Shown here piece by piece: positions 59,891 through 64,000 of a stretch of 64,000 nt of DNA. The translations under genes were made by a program, and so were the position numbers. Under the pieces are notes generated by a model, which saw only the letters and a program-made list of their open reading frames with translations, ran no database searches and was not told where the DNA came from. Location of the stretch: the NCBI GenBank assembly GCA_009760855.2, contig WPIO01000001.1:5221001-5285000 (forward strand), written 5' to 3'. Every line of letters starts with the position of its first letter. Position 1 is the stretch's first letter. Source of the DNA: Cristatella mucedo (lineage: Eukaryota > Bryozoa > Phylactolaemata > Cristatellidae).

Positions 59891-60604
59891 ATATTCATAT
59901 ATGTATGTGTGGGTGGGTGCATCAGGTAGGTGTATGTGCCGAAACGTTAACACACATAAACGTGTTGACATACATAGACGTATTAGTAGTATTTGTAATG
60001 TAAATTGGGCTAGCTTTACAAATTTCTTCTGGCAGAGCACAGCAGATGCTTGCCGATGCAGTGGTATGTCTGACGTAAGCATTCTTTTGCTAGGCATTGG
60101 TAGTATCAAGTAAGCATTCTTTTGCTAGGCATTGGTAGTATCAAGATACAACTAGTCACTGGGGACGATGGGATAAGCTCATATGCATAGCAGATTATTG
60201 TGGTCGATGATAAATCGTGCTGATCAACTAGAATCCACTCACGTTTTTCAGGCACCTCGAGCAGATTTGCTTACAATTTGGCAGACCTCCAGTCAGAAGC
60301 ATACCGACTAAGTCTTTCATGTGGTAACTGCAACTAAAAACAAACAGCCATTGTTGAGTTCCATGAGTAAATTAAGAGAGCAACAAGAGGATGGTAGAGC
60401 CTCCGGAAGCCTGGCGGTCACAGTATGTGCGCTATCCTCTTGACAGCCATGCAGCTCCTAAGATGGCTGGAATTCCTAAGATCGCTACCGCCATCAAGGG
60501 CATATTTCTGGTTGGGTAGGCTAACAAATCGATGGCACAGTAGGCCTTGAATGTCCATGATAGTTGGCCGATAGGGTAGTGCTACAGCTACCCAAGAGGT
60601 AATA

Positions 60605-61740
60605 ACAATAATAATACATTCGTATAGCACCCTAGGAGATTTCCAGGCATATTGCATGTGCTGAATGGGAATTTCGTCAATTAGTTAGTGATAACATGCC
60701 CAGTATCTACAAGCTTAAATACCCATATGATTCTTAACACCGACCGAGCAAATGCTGTGACAAACAGTCAGGTTTTTTACTTATTTTTAATTTCGGAAAG
60801 TCAGAGGATGCCATACGGTCAGTTGGAAGTGTGTTCAAGGCTTTGGGAGCATGCAAACTATAGACAATGTCTCTATAGGATTTGAGGTGGGTTAAAAGCA
60901 CAGCTAAACAACTTACGTCAGAAGAGCAGGTGGTACGATACAAAGCCTGAGTAAGAAGTGTTTCGGATAGTGAGGCGGAAGAAGGAGAATGAAGGGAACA
61001 AAAAGTAAGTGACAAAACCACAAAGTCGATGCGCTGCTTAATGGGGAGCCGGTGCACGTCAGTGAGACGCTGTAACGTATAATTTTCGACGTTGACTCAT
61101 GCCTGCCGAGTTTTGCACCATCTGCAAGCATCTGATTGCACAGGGAAGACGACCTGGGAGCCGAGATGTCAGAAATGTACGGACTAACTTGGCGATTATA
61201 TCTATTTCTAAGCAGGTCCGAATTTTTGCACCACCGGGTTGCTGAAAGTAGGCAAGAGTTGACCGTGGAGCTGACGTTGGCATATTTTCAAAGGTATTGG
61301 ACCACGACACCAAGATTGCAGTCAGGTCACAAGAGGTATAGCAGCCGAGCCCATTTTGAGGGTTGAGTTTTCGAAATTCTGAGTGACACTAGGTTTCCAT
61401 GACTATTAAGTTGGTTTTACCATCATTTAATCAGAGAAAGTTAGCATCTGTCCAAGAGAAAATTTCAGCATTAAATGCTGTGAGATGGTTAAGAGGCTAA
61501 GAGTTCGACGTGCTGGAAGGCAGGGGTAATCAAAGCACAGGTTCAGTTAGCATCATCTGCATTAAAATGAAAGTCTGGATCGTGCTCGAGAAATACATTG
61601 GCAAGAGCAAGAGTATAAATTTGGAAAAGAACTGGCCGAGCACAGAGCTCTGAAGTACCCCCATACCTTAAAGTATCCTCGTATCACTGCTATCCTTTGA
61701 AATTATTTCTCTGTAATGTCAAGAAAGGTTACATCAAATG
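60605..61740 (-). mobile_element. Diverged LINE fragment, minus orientation
   Basis: Minus-strand ORF2 remnants: RLPGRLPCAIRCLQMVQNSA, HRLPIKQRIDFVVLSLTFCS, SSDFPKLKISKK and a tail near 60605 with TTATTATTGTT. It includes the 383-bp segment that reappears inverted at 62811-63193. Confidence 0.75.
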
Positions 61741-61924
61741 ATGGGACCGGTGCCTGCTTAATCGAAGCCAGTATGCTGGGGAAGCCAGCACTGAAGACGA
61801 TAACAAATGTGCACCGACAACTGCATTGGCTTTTTTAAACACGGACAAAAGGTCAGTGTCGTCAAGACAGTCGCTTGCAATAGTGATGCTATTCTTAAAG
61901 GCATGTGCAGTTCACGATCGCCAG

Positions 61925-62012
61925 GCCAGATGCCATATCTGTAAAGCACCTGGAAAGAGATTGAGTTCTCTGAGGGTGCTTTATCAAGTGCATTATTATT
62001 ATTACTATTATC
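61925..62012 (+). mobile_element. LINE 3'-end fragment
   Basis: TGTAAAGCACCTGGAAAGAG then TTGAGTTCTCTGAGGGTGCT and (ATT)n: the 3' hairpin tail of the main LINE family, strongly 5'-truncated (about 90 bp). Confidence 0.75.
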
Positions 62013-62151
62013 GAAGAAGCCGGGCTGATCGGGTGACAGTGAGCACAACAATCTTTGCAATTGTGCACATGCATACATGCTGTCTGCATACACACACCGA
62101 CTGACTGGACAGTGCTGGGAAGTGATCCGTAAATGGGTATGACATTATCCA

Positions 62152-62679
62152 GTGACCGACAGCTTATTCGAGCACACTAGAATGCAAACTGCAATTTGGC
62201 AAACTACGGCACCATCTCTCGTGTTGGCCATCTGGATTCGAAGTCGAGAGATTTTGTTCATGGTTGATTGGTGTGCCCAAGCGCCTGACAGGCAAGCTGA
62301 TGTGTCATCCATCCAGGCCCACCGATTCTACCCAGCCCCTGCAGTGAAACTGAGAGGGAGGCTGCATTGGGAAAAAAAGGATTTACATCCCATAGCTGCT
62401 GCCCACTGGAGCGTAAATGGCCATTGTGATCAGCTGGTAGGAACTGCAGCCATGGCCTTTGTACAGGCCAGAGACCCATACAAAGCTTCGGCTGTTGGCT
62501 GCAACTTGCAGAAGCTCCACTTACTCTGGCTGAGACTGCTGCCTTTGTCAGCAGCCACAACAGCACACAGCCACTACAATTTATTCCTTGGCTATTCACC
62601 GGCAGGCCTTCAGGAGCACCGGTGCCCCACTGGCTCATCCCTTTCAGTTCGACTATCACCCGATGGGGGCAAAGGTTGA
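62152..62679 (+). other. 175-codon open frame, unassigned
   Basis: The frame runs MTDSLFEHTRMQTAIWQ ... LPLSAATTAHSHYN ... to a stop at 62677. It is the longest frame in the right part of the window that is neither a simple repeat nor LINE. It has no recognisable motif, and the opposite strand is also open for 133 codons, so chance or an old repeat is as likely as a gene. Confidence 0.2.
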
Positions 62680-62810
62680 GGCACTTCAGCTGAAGCTGGG
62701 TGCAGCAAAAGCAATGGCTCCTATAGCAGAGTACCCCGTGACGAACTTAGATGGAAAATGCCTCTCTCGCCACCTCTCACACACTTCCACCACAAACAGA
62801 AGAGACAATC

Positions 62811-63193
62811 CCACGGTCAACTCTTGCCTACTTTCGGCAACCCGGTGGTGCAAAAATTCGGACCTGCTTAGAAATAGATATAATCGCCAAGTTAGTCTGT
62901 ACATTTCTGACATCTCGGCTCCCAGGTCGTCTTCCCTGTGCAATCAGATGCTTGCAGATGGTGCAAAACTCGGCAGGCATGAGTCAACGTCGAAAATTAT
63001 ACGTTACAGCGTCTCACCGACGTGCACCGGCTCCCCATTAAGCAGCGCATCGACTTTGTGGTTTTGTCACTTACTTTTTGTTCCCTTCATTCTCCTTCTT
63101 CTGCCTCGCTATCCGAAACACTTCTTACTCAGGCTTTGTATCGTACCACCTGCTCTTCTGACGTAAGTTGTTTAGCTGTGCTTTTAACCCACC
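62811..63193 (+). mobile_element. Internal LINE segment, inverted copy of 60886-61268
   Basis: The plus strand reads NSCLLSATRWCKNSDLL-type shifted ORF2 sequence and carries LADGAKLGRHESTSKII in the same shifted frame as the 61-kb copy. Both copies are 383 bp with no length difference. It lacks a LINE 3' end, so it was not made by ordinary retrotransposition. Confidence 0.8.
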
Positions 63194-63858
63194 GCTCATG
63201 AAGGTTTGCACAAACACAAGCAAGTTAAGGACAAACGCGCTAGTCACGAGTCAGCTGGCAGCAGACATTTTACAGATCCGCAGGGTCAGAGGAGAGGAAG
63301 GGTAAAAGCCGTGCGAGTCAGAGCACCATGCACTACAGCACTCAAAAAGCCAGTGCTGCACGCAGGTGCAAAACAAAATCAGCCAAATTCTAGATCCCTG
63401 TCAACGAACCCCAGTCACTGCAAGCAAGCAGGGCATCACAGCTGCCGGTCCCGAGTGAGGCAGGCCTGTATCCATGGTAGCACGATTCGGTGCATTCGAC
63501 GGCGGCCAGCCAACAAAACTACATCTGCTTGTGAAAGCTAATCAGCAATGTCGCACAGCACGACTAGACGGCAGGCAATTTATCGGATGAAGATGTGGCT
63601 GACTTATTGCTAGTGTGTCCATGGTTCGTTATGCCCCGAACAAAAGAAACAGCCTGTAAAAAGTATGGCAAACTCCAAATATATCAGCACCCAGTGCTGC
63701 TGGTCACTGGTACTGCTTGTGAATCTTCCAGGGGTGACATGCCACAGGTTGCATGCCGTTGGCTAGGTGGCATCGTAAGTCACACAATCTCACCCAATGG
63801 AGACATTGGCAACAGATCAGGTAAGTGTGTATATGCCTGATCTCATCTGCTCATTGAG

Positions 63859-63861
<3 letters not shown>

Positions 63862-63893
<32 letters not shown>

Positions 63894-64000
63894 GTGATAC
63901 ATTTGCAAAGCGCCCTCAACAACAAAAACGGCCAGCCACTGCTGGGTTGGCGCTGGATGGAGGATCAGACAATGCCAGAGCAGTGAAGACGCCAAACGTT
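63862..64000 (-). mobile_element. Probable LINE 3' end, minus orientation, cut by the window edge
   Basis: On the minus strand GAGGGCGCTTTGCAAATGTA is followed by TCACCATT and (ATT)n, like a 3' hairpin tail with its repeat. The body, if any, lies beyond 64000. The match is short. Confidence 0.4.

Overview
This is animal nuclear DNA from one intron-rich locus with a heavy load of retroelements and very long simple repeats. There are no bacterial-style genes, no rRNA and no free-standing tRNA. The evidence for an invertebrate metazoan is: exons of 60-520 bp with consensus GT-AG borders separated by kilobases of intron; many 5'-truncated non-LTR retrotransposons of the CR1/Rex1-Babar kind ending in (ATT)n; tRNA-like SINEs; and (GA)n/(TC)n arrays over 100 bp. 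The phylum cannot be fixed from the sequence. A lophotrochozoan or flatworm is only a guess.

The main result is one split gene on the minus strand, running from about 48.3 kb down to about 5.9 kb. Thirteen exons (A to M) can be read. Eleven of the twelve junctions have both borders identified and agree in reading phase; the twelfth (G-H) has one unresolved donor. The product looks like a member of the MAP7/ensconsin family, which binds microtubules and recruits kinesin-1. It has a charged N-terminal coiled coil (exons A-B), the conserved FGSxT and DPxRRSxSxxNLS motifs (exon C), a long Ser/Ala/Pro-rich linker (D-G), a second charged coiled coil whose exons end in LEAIMKR (H-K), and an Ala/Ser-rich, acidic C-terminal part (L-M). 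The 5' end of the gene is not visible and may lie in 48-64 kb or outside the window. The visible coding sequence is about 2.9-3.0 kb.

The rest is repeats. One main LINE family supplies about 17 fragments in both orientations (2.7, 7.4, 10.1, 12.5, 17.6, 29.4-31.9, 35, 42.9, 50.9, 53.2, 54.3, 58.4, 60.6, 62.8 kb and others). Two copies differ at only about four sites in about 455 bp, so the family was active recently. A second LINE lineage leaves two small fragments (13.7 and 58.2 kb). Two SINE families carry a Pol III B-box-like GGTTCGA core. One of them ends in the LINE 3' hairpin, which points to a SINE-LINE partnership. Simple repeats include (GA)n, (GT)n, (TA)n, (GGT)n and poly-C, a 14-bp GC-rich minisatellite at 40.3-40.8 kb and a 19-bp minisatellite at 29.0-29.2 kb.

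No wholly new biological system was seen. The most useful points are the MAP7 gene model, a nested LINE insertion whose empty site can be read, a head-to-head SINE palindrome, a 383-bp inverted duplication, and the palindrome-rich 14-bp minisatellite.
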